From positions 1 to 64,000 of the forward strand of contig PQWQ01000014.1 of assembly GCA_002943765.1 (NCBI GenBank): DNA of 64,000 nucleotides. Direction: 5' to 3'. Source of the DNA: Psoroptes ovis. Its lineage: Eukaryota; Arthropoda; Arachnida; Sarcoptiformes; Psoroptidae. This document shows, in pieces, positions 45,944-55,996 of the stretch (the first letter of the stretch is position 1; each line of letters begins with the position of its first letter). The notes below the pieces were generated by a model. That model saw only the letters and a list, made by a program, of their open reading frames with translations, ran no database searches and had not been told where the DNA came from. Position numbers and translations under genes: made by a program.

Positions 45944-48900
45944 TAATGATGGTAAAATGTGTGAAAAATAAATAAAAAATGAAATGTAATATTGAAATTG
46001 AAATTTATTTGATTCAGCAAAAGCAAAGCTAGAAAAAAATTGAAAACTTTTTGCTCCGAGAATTCCATTTACCATTTGATTATCATTATAATGATTATTA
46101 TTATTTCACAATCATAATTTTCATTATATTCTTTACATTTTTCAAATTATTGATGGTGGTTCAAGATGTGGTTATAAGATTTAGAAAATATGCACCGAAG
46201 ACGAAGGAATAAAGTTGAATGATATTTTCAATTTTTTTTGGGAGAAAATAAATTAAATTTTCATAAGAATATAATGAAATAAGGAACTGGAAAACCGGGA
46301 AAATTTTGAAATTTCTTCGAAAATTTCCAAAATTTTCGGTATTCGTACATGTTTTGAATGTTTTTTTTTTTTTTTTTTTTTTTTTTGTTCGAAAGAAATT
46401 GCTATTCATCGAAAATATCATTTGCAGAGGGCTTTGAATTTGAAGGGCGCAAAATATTGTGAATAAATTCTGTGAATTTTTTTTGAATTTTTCAAATTTT
46501 AAAATGAAACCATGATTGAATATGATACATTTGATAGGAATTTTGAATAAAAATTAGCATGAATTCGAGTAACAACTAAACAATATCGAATAACAACAAC
46601 AATGGAAAATATCAATCATTTTCACATCAAAAATTCTTATCTGAAAAAAATTTTGATTTTTTTCAATTTTTTTTTCTGTCTCCTAGATTCGTTATTTTTT
46701 GGGGCACAGTAGGAATTTTATGAATCCTAAATGTGCGAACCGAAAAATACTGTTTTTTCTGAAAGTGACAATTGAATCTGAATTTCGTTTGCTTTCTTCT
46801 TGTTCAATGATTTTGTTGTCCAAAACATTCAAAATTATTTCATTTTTTTTTTGCGGACAACAACGAAATAGACAATTGTCGTTTTGAATGATGTTCTATG
46901 ATGTTGAATGTTTTATTTCATTTCATTTCATATTTTTTTTTTTAACATTCCATCATTTCATATTGAATCACATTGATTTTATTTCATTTTTTTCATATTT
47001 ATGCGCTGCCGAATCATCGTAATCGTGGAAGAATTTCTTTTGAATTTTTTTTTTCTGGGGAAAATTTTGAAAATTTCTCAAATTTTCAAATTCAAAATTT
47101 CCTCGAAATATTTCAAAATTTTTGAATGAATCAAAACTTGAAATATTTTCATTTGTCATGTCCAAGCGAAAATATATTTTTAGCATTTTTGTCATGTCCA
47201 TATGCAATTGAATCGAAATTCTAAATCGTGGACAATTTTTACAGAATTCACTTTGAAACGAAATTCCAGGCATTCCATGGCAGTGGGACAAAATGTTTTT
47301 CATTTTTTTTTTCCAAAAATATTTTTCCCAAAAATATTTTGTTCAAAAATGTTTTCCGAAAAACATTTGAATACGAAATTAAATTTTAATTCTTATAGAA
47401 ATAAATAAAAATGTTTATCGACAAACAAACAAACAAACAAACACATGAATATGAAGAATGAGAAGAAAATCTATGAAAATTCAACGAATCCATGAAAATT
47501 CTACTTTCAAATAATGAATGAATTGAATATTACGTTCAACGATGATGATGATGATGATGATGATGATGGTTGATACATGATTTTAATGATAAATAATAAA
47601 TTTGAAAATTTGATATTTATTTTCGATGTGATTTTTCGACAAAGAAAAATAATAATAAATCACTGAAAATAAAGGGAGAGCAAAAAAAAGAATACAAAAG
47701 AAAGAATCATATATCAGCGCATTGGAAAATTGAATTTTTTTTTCCATACTTCTCCATCCATACACCAACCATTCAACATCAACATGGAAAATTCATAATC
47801 TTCTTATAATGTTGAAATTATTGAAAATAAGAAATAAGAAAAATTTTTTTTTTCATTCCATACGAAACACGAAATTTGATAAGGAAACAAATTTATTTAA
47901 TGAACTTTTTTTTTGTATATTTTGTGCATGAAACATACGTAAATGTAAATTTTTCATTATGAATCATATTATTATTGAATTTAAGCTAGTAAATCAATAT
48001 GAACGAATGTCACATAATGATATGAATACATGAATATATGTGTATCTATCTGAATAAATGAATGAATCGAGAAGAAAACGACATCATCTGATCATTATTT
48101 GATCATTGGTGACATTATCTTATTTATGGAACAGAGAAAAATTGAAGTAAAATACGAAGAAATTGAACTAAAATTGAGTCAAATTCAAATGTGAAAATTG
48201 TACAACAAATAACAAATTGACGCCTGCTGTTTTTCGTTCAAATATTAGAAACTTGTGCCATATTATTCTGGCACTTTGAATTTTTTTTGTTTGATCAAAA
48301 AACGTTTGAAAAAAACTTGTGAATTCATGGTGAAATTGAAGAAAAAAAATTCATAAAATCATGTTTAATTTCGATCAAAATCAAAGAGGAAAAATCACAA
48401 GAAAATACAGGGAAAAAAAACACTGAACAGTGATCCTGATTGAAACTGAAACTGATTTTGGGTTTTGATCATCATTTCGTTGCTGTTGTTGTTGTTGCTG
48501 CTTAAGCATACAAAACATTAGCTGCACATGAATATTTTAACGGGTCGAACGTAGAAATTTTCAAATTCATATTAATATGTTTTGATAAATAGTCGGTAAA
48601 AATAAATCGGATGAATGCTGCAGCAACAGCATCAGCAGTATCAGAAAAATTCATCAATTTTTTATTATGCAAAAAAAGCATCATTATTTATCAAACATTA
48701 TTATTTACAAACTAACAAAAATTGTAAATTTTTTTAGATAATTTTGTACATACAACAAACAAACAAATCATTATCGATTGAGATCAAACATGAATATAAA
48801 ATTTATGAATCATGCATGATTTTCTGCATGCTTTTAAATTCATGTAAAATCAATGTAAATGATGCAAAAAGATTCAGAAATCGATTCTGAATCTCGAAAA

Positions 48901-49070
48901 ATTTATTATTTGATTAAATGCTTGCCGGTTGTCTTATTTTTCGAGTAAATTCAAAATGAGAAAGGCCGTAAATATCGCTGGAAACACTGAAAATATATTC
49001 AAGACACTTTATTATATTTCATTTTATTTTCGTTCAAAATTTAAGGTGAAACAAATAGAAAAGAAAAAAA
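45944..49070. other. gene-poor A+T-rich stretch
   Basis: Includes a T26 run near 46361-46386 and a GAT tract at 47541-47568. No coding signal. Ends at the ATGTC target duplication of BEL element 2. Confidence 0.5.
47541..47568. repeat. (GAT)n microsatellite
   Basis: Nine consecutive GAT units. Confidence 0.85.
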
Positions 49071-49075
49071 ATGTC

Positions 49076-49266
49076 TGTTATCAATTTTATTTAGTATTTC
49101 TAATTTTGATGATATAAACAATTAAAACAACAATTTTTTTTAAAAATAAAATGATGAAAACAACACGCTTTAAATAAACAATGTGATAAATCTAGAAAGA
49201 CTGATATTAAGGTTGAAATAGAAATTTTGAACTTGAATAATCGTTTTTTAACATCGTTCAGCTACA
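49076..49266 (-). repeat. 3' LTR of BEL/Pao element 2
   Basis: 191 bp, same as 54113-54303. Contains the TAG stop (49262-49264) of the pol frame. Confidence 0.95.
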
Positions 49267-52200
49267 GTTCTTTCTCCGCGCCGCGATTGATCCAAATTAA
49301 ACCATTTACTGGTCTCCAGTATTCTCGTCCATTAGTTCTGATTTTTACTGATCGACACACCGAATCGAGACCAACCTTTGTTTCGATAATCTGTCCAACT
49401 GGCCATGATGGTCTTTTGGAAAATAAACTTGGACATAATACCCAATCATTGACCTTAATTTCAATCGAATCTGTAGTTGAGATCTTAGTCATTTTTTTCA
49501 TATATCTGGTAATCCACAATTTGGCTATTTCATTCATGTATTTTGACCGCTCAGCATTCATACCGATCACATTATCGACAACACAGTCAATCTCTGGACG
49601 GGATGTTCGCCCCATACTTAAATCAAATGCCGAGTAAATTCTTCCTTCGTTTTGCAAGATCGGTCTTTGATTAATAATGAATTCAATTTGCTTGAAATGA
49701 CGATTCAATAAAAACAATGACTTTGTTTTCTTCGGTAATAACATTAAACATTCTTTTATTAAGCGAACCATTCGCTCAGCCGCCCCATTCATCCATGGTG
49801 CTAACGGGGTTGATGTTTTCCAATTAATCGGTGTTAATTCGCCAATCTGCGACATGTGATTCAATCTATTTCGAACAGCCAAGTAATTGGTCCCGTTATC
49901 AGACCATACCTCAGACGGGTAACCAACTTGGTTCCAAATCGTTTTCAATTCATCGAACATTGCAATTTCTGATAAATTTTCCAAGACTCCTATTTTGACG
50001 GCTCTGGTTGTTCGACACAATACGAGAATGCCATAGCATTTTTTACCATTTACCAATTCCATTGGACCGAACACGTCAGTCATTATTGCTTGAAACGGTT
50101 TTAGGAATCGTTTTTGTATATCATGCAATGGCCCTAGAGGCTGCTCAATTTTGCTTCCACGTAACTTACGGCATAATACACAATCTTTAATAATCTTTCT
50201 CATATGACGGCTCATGCCAACAATTCGAACATCCGGATCAACCATTGCCATTGACATTTCACATCCTCGATGAAGGGATTTTTGATGGGCTGATCTCAAC
50301 AATTCATGTGCAATAATAGACCCTTTGGGAACCCATATGGGACAATAATTCATATCTCTAGTCTTAAAACGTTTCAATCCTTGCCTTTCAATCAAATTGT
50401 CTGGCGTTTTATGTTGACTTCGCTGGAAAATCATATATACAGTATGCAATGGATTGTACTCACATTTACGTTTGATTGCGACTTCAACCCATTGAAAACA
50501 TCTTCTAATCCATTTGACCATCTTAGTAATTGATTTACAACGTTCCATCCAATTTCTCAAGGTTTGATCAGGAGACACTACTTCAACCGAGCAAATTAAC
50601 TTCGTGGTGATCGGATTTCCCACACGCTCCAATAGCTCATCGATATTAATGCGCCATGGCTTCAATGACATGTATCGTTTGACAGTGCAACTTCGCGAAA
50701 AGATGTCGGCTGGATTCAGCTTTCCATTTATGTGGTAGAATTTACATCTTAATTCAAAACCGGTTGATAAAATCGATAATAATTTTCTCGAAACGTTGAT
50801 AGGAAATTCATTTGGTGAAGACCTAAGTCTGTCAATATTTATATGAGAATCGGTCAATATGTAAATCGGTCCATCGAAATTTATATAGTCTTTGATTCGC
50901 GCTGCTGCTTTAACACCCTCAAACAATGATAATAATTCAAGTTCCACAATAGTTTTCTTAGATGGTGAAATTTTAGATTTGCCGAAAACCAGGTCATTAT
51001 CAAGATAGATTGCGTATCCATAAGCCACGCTGCAAGCATCGACAAAACATGACATAATTTTTTTCGAAACAATATATCGTGTAATCTTTACACCATTCAG
51101 CTCATCAAATCCATTCAAGTGATCTGTAATTTTCTTAGCGAATTCTTCTGTGAATTCCACGTCCCACTCGTTCTTTTGTATTTGGGCAAACAGCAAACGA
51201 AACGACAGTTTAATCGGTTCTAAAAAGCCTAACGGATCAAAAAGTTGTCCAATAAAACTCAATAGTTTTCTTTTTGTAACAATCGATTCTTGAATCTTCC
51301 AGTTCATACTTAGCAGATCGTCGATACAATTCCAATATAATCCTAATAATTTACATTCAGTCGTTTCAATTTCAAATGATTTACGAATAGTAATCGAGTT
51401 TGATACCAATTTATGCAGATTGAATCCAGACTTGTTAAATGCGCTTCTGGCTTCTTTCATCACATCCAATAATTGCGATTCAGAATCTGATACAATAATC
51501 AAGTCATCCATATAGACCCCATTCACTAAGATCGATCGTGATACGGCTGACATATTTTCAATAATTGTAGACACAACATGCGTTAAAATTGCGGGAGCAC
51601 TAATGACCCCAAATGGCATAACAATCATTCGCATGATTTTCAATTCGTTATCACGAGTTTTCCATAAAAATTTCAGGTAATTGCGATCATTTTCATCAAT
51701 AATAATTTGAAGGAATGCCTTCTGTAAATCACCAATACATAAATATTTGGCCATACGAGATCGCAACAGGTGAGGTAATACATTCAAATTTGTCGCATCT
51801 CCTTTCCAAAGAAGTTCATTAAGTGAATTAATACCAAATGAGGCGTTCAATACAATGCGGAATTTCGTTGAAGCAGCTTCGGGTTTTATCACTTCTCTGT
51901 GTGGTATGAAATACCCATTTTTATCATGTACGATTTCCGCGTGTCCATCGTTAACAAATTTCATTAATTCTGCTTCATACTGATCGAATAAATTGTTTAG
52001 ATTCAATCTAAATTGTAAACGATGCAAATTTTTTATAGCTTGAACGAAATTATTAGGTGGCCGCTGCTGAGTAAAAAATGGTAAACGAACTTTGTAACGG
52101 CCATTGTCTAATTTTTCGACGTTCAGCTTCATTTCTTGTTCATGGACATCTTCAGGTTCGGTATTTTCATTCCGTGGCAATTCATTGTGACTTATTACAT

Positions 52201-53005
52201 TAATCATTTTCATCGTGGTTAAATCAACATCTCCGAACACTGTATGCCAAATTCGATGGCCTTTTCGAAATAATTTGGCCATGTGATCCCGACCTATTAT
52301 AACTTCATTAATTGGGACACCTTTTGATACATACGCTTCAACGGTAGCTTCGCCAACTGGGTGAGTGAGGACAAAATCAGCCTTTTGATCGACTATTCGA
52401 GACATCGATAATTCATAGCCACATAATCTTACAGGATGAACTTTTCTGCGGCATTCTGCTGGCACCAAATTATCGCTTACTACCGAAACATCTGCACCGG
52501 AATCAATTAGTACGATGCATTCTTTAAGACCAATCCGAGCTTTAAATTTACCAATACATTCTGATTTGTTCTTTACAATAGTATTTACGCCATATTGTGA
52601 TGATGATAATGTTTTTACTTCTGTTTCGTTCATCTCGATTCCATGAAGCGATGTAGGATGATTATTTCTGCAGATGGAACAATAAATGTTATTTTTTCGA
52701 TAACAATCAGCTGATCTGTGTCCTGGCCACAGACAATAATGGCATAATTTTTTGCGAATCACAATAGCTTTCTTTTCATTCTCACTTAATGCCGTATTAC
52801 ACGATATAGCTACATGACCAACAGTATCGCACAGGAAACATTTCTTGTCTGAACTAGCCATCAATGATCGCACAGATCGATTTTGTATTGACATATTACC
52901 ATTATTGTTTTGATAACGATAACTTCGCCCTCTTATTTCACCTCTGTGCTGATTCAATGAAAGAGCGATCCGGCACATTTTTTTCAACACGTTTGACAAG
53001 CCCAT
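49262..53005 (-). CDS. BEL/Pao Pol polyprotein (zinc knuckles to integrase)
   Basis: 1247 codons. It starts with an ATG at 53005 that overlaps the end of the gag frame, but expression by frameshift from gag is more likely than independent initiation. Zinc clusters CFLCDTVGHVAISC, CHYCLWPGHRSADC and CSICRNNH occupy the first 120 residues. The protease motif LIDSGADVS is near 168 (canonical D-S-G). Reverse transcriptase has YMDD near 498. RNase H starts near CFVDACS. The integrase has a zinc region, MTDVFG near 975, SDNGTNY near 1035 and E in NGAAERMVR near 1078. A DUF5641-like C-terminus ends in the 3' LTR. All catalytic motifs appear intact. Confidence 0.94.
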   Translation of the reverse strand: MGLSNVLKKMCRIALSLNQHRGEIRGRSYRYQNNNGNMSIQNRSVRSLMASSDKKCFLCDTVGHVAISCNTALSENEKKAIVIRKKLCHYCLWPGHRSADCYRKNNIYCSICRNNHPTSLHGIEMNETEVKTLSSSQYGVNTIVKNKSECIGKFKARIGLKECIVLIDSGADVSVVSDNLVPAECRRKVHPVRLCGYELSMSRIVDQKADFVLTHPVGEATVEAYVSKGVPINEVIIGRDHMAKLFRKGHRIWHTVFGDVDLTTMKMINVISHNELPRNENTEPEDVHEQEMKLNVEKLDNGRYKVRLPFFTQQRPPNNFVQAIKNLHRLQFRLNLNNLFDQYEAELMKFVNDGHAEIVHDKNGYFIPHREVIKPEAASTKFRIVLNASFGINSLNELLWKGDATNLNVLPHLLRSRMAKYLCIGDLQKAFLQIIIDENDRNYLKFLWKTRDNELKIMRMIVMPFGVISAPAILTHVVSTIIENMSAVSRSILVNGVYMDDLIIVSDSESQLLDVMKEARSAFNKSGFNLHKLVSNSITIRKSFEIETTECKLLGLYWNCIDDLLSMNWKIQESIVTKRKLLSFIGQLFDPLGFLEPIKLSFRLLFAQIQKNEWDVEFTEEFAKKITDHLNGFDELNGVKITRYIVSKKIMSCFVDACSVAYGYAIYLDNDLVFGKSKISPSKKTIVELELLSLFEGVKAAARIKDYINFDGPIYILTDSHINIDRLRSSPNEFPINVSRKLLSILSTGFELRCKFYHINGKLNPADIFSRSCTVKRYMSLKPWRINIDELLERVGNPITTKLICSVEVVSPDQTLRNWMERCKSITKMVKWIRRCFQWVEVAIKRKCEYNPLHTVYMIFQRSQHKTPDNLIERQGLKRFKTRDMNYCPIWVPKGSIIAHELLRSAHQKSLHRGCEMSMAMVDPDVRIVGMSRHMRKIIKDCVLCRKLRGSKIEQPLGPLHDIQKRFLKPFQAIMTDVFGPMELVNGKKCYGILVLCRTTRAVKIGVLENLSEIAMFDELKTIWNQVGYPSEVWSDNGTNYLAVRNRLNHMSQIGELTPINWKTSTPLAPWMNGAAERMVRLIKECLMLLPKKTKSLFLLNRHFKQIEFIINQRPILQNEGRIYSAFDLSMGRTSRPEIDCVVDNVIGMNAERSKYMNEIAKLWITRYMKKMTKISTTDSIEIKVNDWVLCPSLFSKRPSWPVGQIIETKVGLDSVCRSVKIRTNGREYWRPVNGLIWINRGAEKEL

Positions 53006-53954
53006 CTAATGAATGACATTTGGCCATTATTTCTTTGTATCCATCATGCCAGAATTTTTCAGCGATTTTCCATACAAACGGTTCAGTGTTTCCATAAAAT
53101 TTATCACCTAAAGTTGGAATGACATTATTAAGTTCTTTAATCTGACTTAGGATTGACTTGAGGTTCTCATAATCATATTTATTCTTGACATATTCCATAT
53201 GCAATATCTTGTCTTGAATATAAGAATTGATAGACGACGAACTTTCAAACTCTTTAGAGAGTGTTTTCCAACTTTTTTTCAAATTAAAATTCTTGATATC
53301 ACATTGATTCCAAATGGCGGCAGCATTACCATTAAGTAATTCAGATATGTGCACTTTTTTCAATGATTCGGACATATTCGGACGCTCAATAATTAAAAGC
53401 TGTACTTTGCGTTTAAAAACTGGCCAATCAGGGATATTATTACTGAATTGTCTTATAGATTGAACCACCTGATGTATAGGTGTGTCATAGTCGGCTAAAT
53501 ACAATTTTTGTCTTGGTTTGGTTTTCGTTTTCGCCACCGCTTTCTTTTTAGGTAACTTAATTTTAGAACGTTTACTCGTGCCGTCGTCATCAGTACAATC
53601 ATCGTCGTCGGAATTTTCATCTTCATCCATTGACTCGAATTCATCATCATCATCTTCATCATCTGCATTTTCGTCACCATGACTATCGTCTCTACCAATT
53701 CGATCACCATCATTTTCATTAGTAACATTTTCTTCATCGCCGCTATTACCATCATCCTTGATTTTGATACATTTTCGCATAACTTCAATCATTTCACTAT
53801 ATTTATTCCAAGGTTTACGATCGTCGTCGTTCAGTGATGCCGTACGTTTAGTCAATTCAGCTCCAATCTCATCGACCATCTGCTTGTCGTACTTTCGGTC
53901 ATTGAATCTTCTCGTTATTTGAGATTTAAATGATTTTTCACTTAATTTATCCAT
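52938..53954 (-). CDS. BEL/Pao Gag with acidic and basic low-complexity insert
   Basis: 338 codons from ATG at 53954 (MDKLSEKS); the open frame upstream begins only with TTG. Residues of roughly 90-140 are extremely acidic (Asp/Glu runs). A Lys/Arg-rich segment (KLPKKKAVAKTKTKPRQK) follows at once. A DUF1759-like Gag core (WPVFKRKVQLLIIERPNMSE) makes up the remainder. The frame ends CAG AGG TGA at 52938-52940 inside the pol frame, with an overlap of 68 nt. Going from gag to pol needs a +1 shift. The acidic/basic pair could serve nuclear import or histone contact, but this is a guess. Confidence 0.85.
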   Translation of the reverse strand: MDKLSEKSFKSQITRRFNDRKYDKQMVDEIGAELTKRTASLNDDDRKPWNKYSEMIEVMRKCIKIKDDGNSGDEENVTNENDGDRIGRDDSHGDENADDEDDDDEFESMDEDENSDDDDCTDDDGTSKRSKIKLPKKKAVAKTKTKPRQKLYLADYDTPIHQVVQSIRQFSNNIPDWPVFKRKVQLLIIERPNMSESLKKVHISELLNGNAAAIWNQCDIKNFNLKKSWKTLSKEFESSSSINSYIQDKILHMEYVKNKYDYENLKSILSQIKELNNVIPTLGDKFYGNTEPFVWKIAEKFWHDGYKEIMAKCHSLDGLVKRVEKNVPDRSFIESAQR

Positions 53955-54112
53955 GATCAATAACAATATTCAAAATTCAATTATACACCAAGTTCAATAC
54001 TATTCAGATTCGACACAATTCGGGATTCAATACGATTCAAGATTCAACACAATTCAAGATTCAACACAATTCAAAATCACAATACAATTCAAAATCAAAA
54101 TTAGAAAGAAAC

Positions 54113-54303
54113 TGTTATCAATTTTATTTAGTATTTCTAATTTTGATGATATAAACAATTAAAACAACAATTTTTTTTAAAAATAAAATGATGAAAACAA
54201 CACGCTTTAAATAAACAATGTGATAAATCTAGAAAGACTGATATTAAGGTTGAAATAGAAATTTTGAACTTGAATAATCGTTTTTTAACATCGTTCAGCT
54301 ACA
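54113..54303 (-). repeat. 5' LTR of BEL/Pao element 2
   Basis: 191 bp copy. The outer flank is the second ATGTC. Confidence 0.95.
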
Positions 54304-54308
54304 ATGTC

Positions 54309-55996
54309 AAAAATATTTTTTTCAGGTAAATTTTGGAGCAAATTTGAAATTGAGTCATTTCGACTTTTATTTTTTTCGTATTTATTTTTTTCATTTTAAG
54401 CATAATTTATTTGACAACAAACAGGCAGCAATGTAAATGCATTTATGCAGATCGTTTTTGCATATTTTGGCCAATTATTTCAGTGGAAAAAAAAGTTTCA
54501 AAAATACATTTCAAAAATATTTAAAGCAAAATTTTTCTTTTTTTTTGTCGAAATCAAACTTTTGCCACAACTTTTCTTCTTTAATTTCCAACAAAAAATA
54601 AAAATAATTCTAGATTAGTAACTTATTCATACATACATTTACATTTGAAAATTCAAATGATTCAGAATTCTGAATAATAATTTTGAATTGATTATTGAAT
54701 ATTCTTTAAATGATTCAGAATGATTTTTTTCTCACATAAACTTTGAATATTTTACATGGAATATTCGTAGGCCAGAAAAACTGGGCCAAAAAAAGTTCAT
54801 CTGATTTTGCAAAAATCATTTGCAAATCAAAGCAAATAAATTTGGAAAAAAATCAAAGCAAATGCAAATGAAAAAAAAAAATGAATAAATGACAGAAATG
54901 AAAATGTATTGGAGGAAAACACTTTCAATTATAACAATTTTTTTTTCGTTATGAAATAAACTTTTATTTATTTATTTATTTTTACTTATATTTATTTATT
55001 TAATATTCTTTTACAAAATGAGCAAAATGAAATGAATGAATGAATGAAATTCAAGAAATCAAGAATTTTTGGTGATTTTTTGAATGAAAATTGAAAATGA
55101 AACATCAATGACAATGACAATAAATGAATGAATGAATGAATATTGATAAAAATGTCAAAATGTTTTCTTAGTGTTGTGTGATATGAGAACCAAGAAAAAT
55201 AAGAGAAAAACATTTAAAATTCAAATTAAAAAAAAAAATTTCAAATTCAAAATTCAAAAGAAGAAAAAGTTAAATAAATTCAAAGTTGAATAAATGAAAT
55301 GAAATGAAAAAAAATGAAAAATTATTATTATTATTATTTTACAAAAATAACAAATTTGATAAAATATATAATATTTGAGTTCATTTCATAAATAAATTCA
55401 TGTTTCATTCATTCATATTTATATTTAAATCAGTAAAATGTTATGTCTTTACATTTTTAAATGTTTTTTTTTCTTTGCTGTGTGTTTGTCGCTCGGGAAA
55501 ATAAGACAATTTTTGTCTCAAAGAAGAACAAAAAAAAAAAAATGGAGGATGAAAAATTCAATTTAAAATAAGAGATGTTAAATAATCATGAAACAATCAT
55601 GATGATGATTCGTATGGATGAATTGAAATGAAGTAAATGCTTATACCGTGAATTACAAATGTTTTACAAATGTATGTGCTGTCATATGTCTTTTGAACAA
55701 ATGTCTTTTGCTGTCAATTTGTTTTTTATTTCTTAAATAAATAACTCTTTTTATACAATACATAAAGGTTTGTGAGTGAAATTTGAAATTTTTACAAATT
55801 ACAAAAAAAAAAAAAAAAATGAAAATTGAAAATGAACAGAAATGAATTGAAATCAAGTATGTTTTAAAATTGTAACAAATTTGTGTAAAATTAATTGTCT
55901 CAAATCTTTTGGAACTGTAAATCTGTACATTAATCGATAAGAAATTGAATAAAATGTATTTTCGAAATTAAAACAAAACACCGAGAGAAAAATCCA
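54309..55996. other. non-coding stretch including the Sin3 3' UTR
   Basis: A+T-rich. On the minus strand the 3' UTR of Sin3 begins here; the first AATAAA motif lies at 55725-55730, about 270 nt past the stop codon. The remainder toward BEL element 2 shows only simple repeats. Confidence 0.5.

Larger units (their letters stand above)
49076..54303 (-). mobile_element. BEL/Pao LTR retrotransposon, element 2, complete
   Basis: 5228 bp with 191-bp LTRs (TGTAGCTGAA...GATAACA on the element strand) that show no difference by eye. The 5-bp duplication ATGTC lies at 49071-49075 and 54304-54308. A purine tract (GGAGAAAGAAC) abuts the 3' LTR. Gag and Pol are in two overlapping frames. The sequence is clearly different from element 1, so it belongs to another lineage. 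Its 5' leader is built of degenerate TTGAATC/TTGAATTGTG repeats, and no TGG primer site follows the LTR. Confidence 0.95.

Noticed and set aside
48215..48275. possible small hairpin GTGCCA...TGGCAC
   Set aside because: Stem of only six pairs that does not extend; not microRNA-like.
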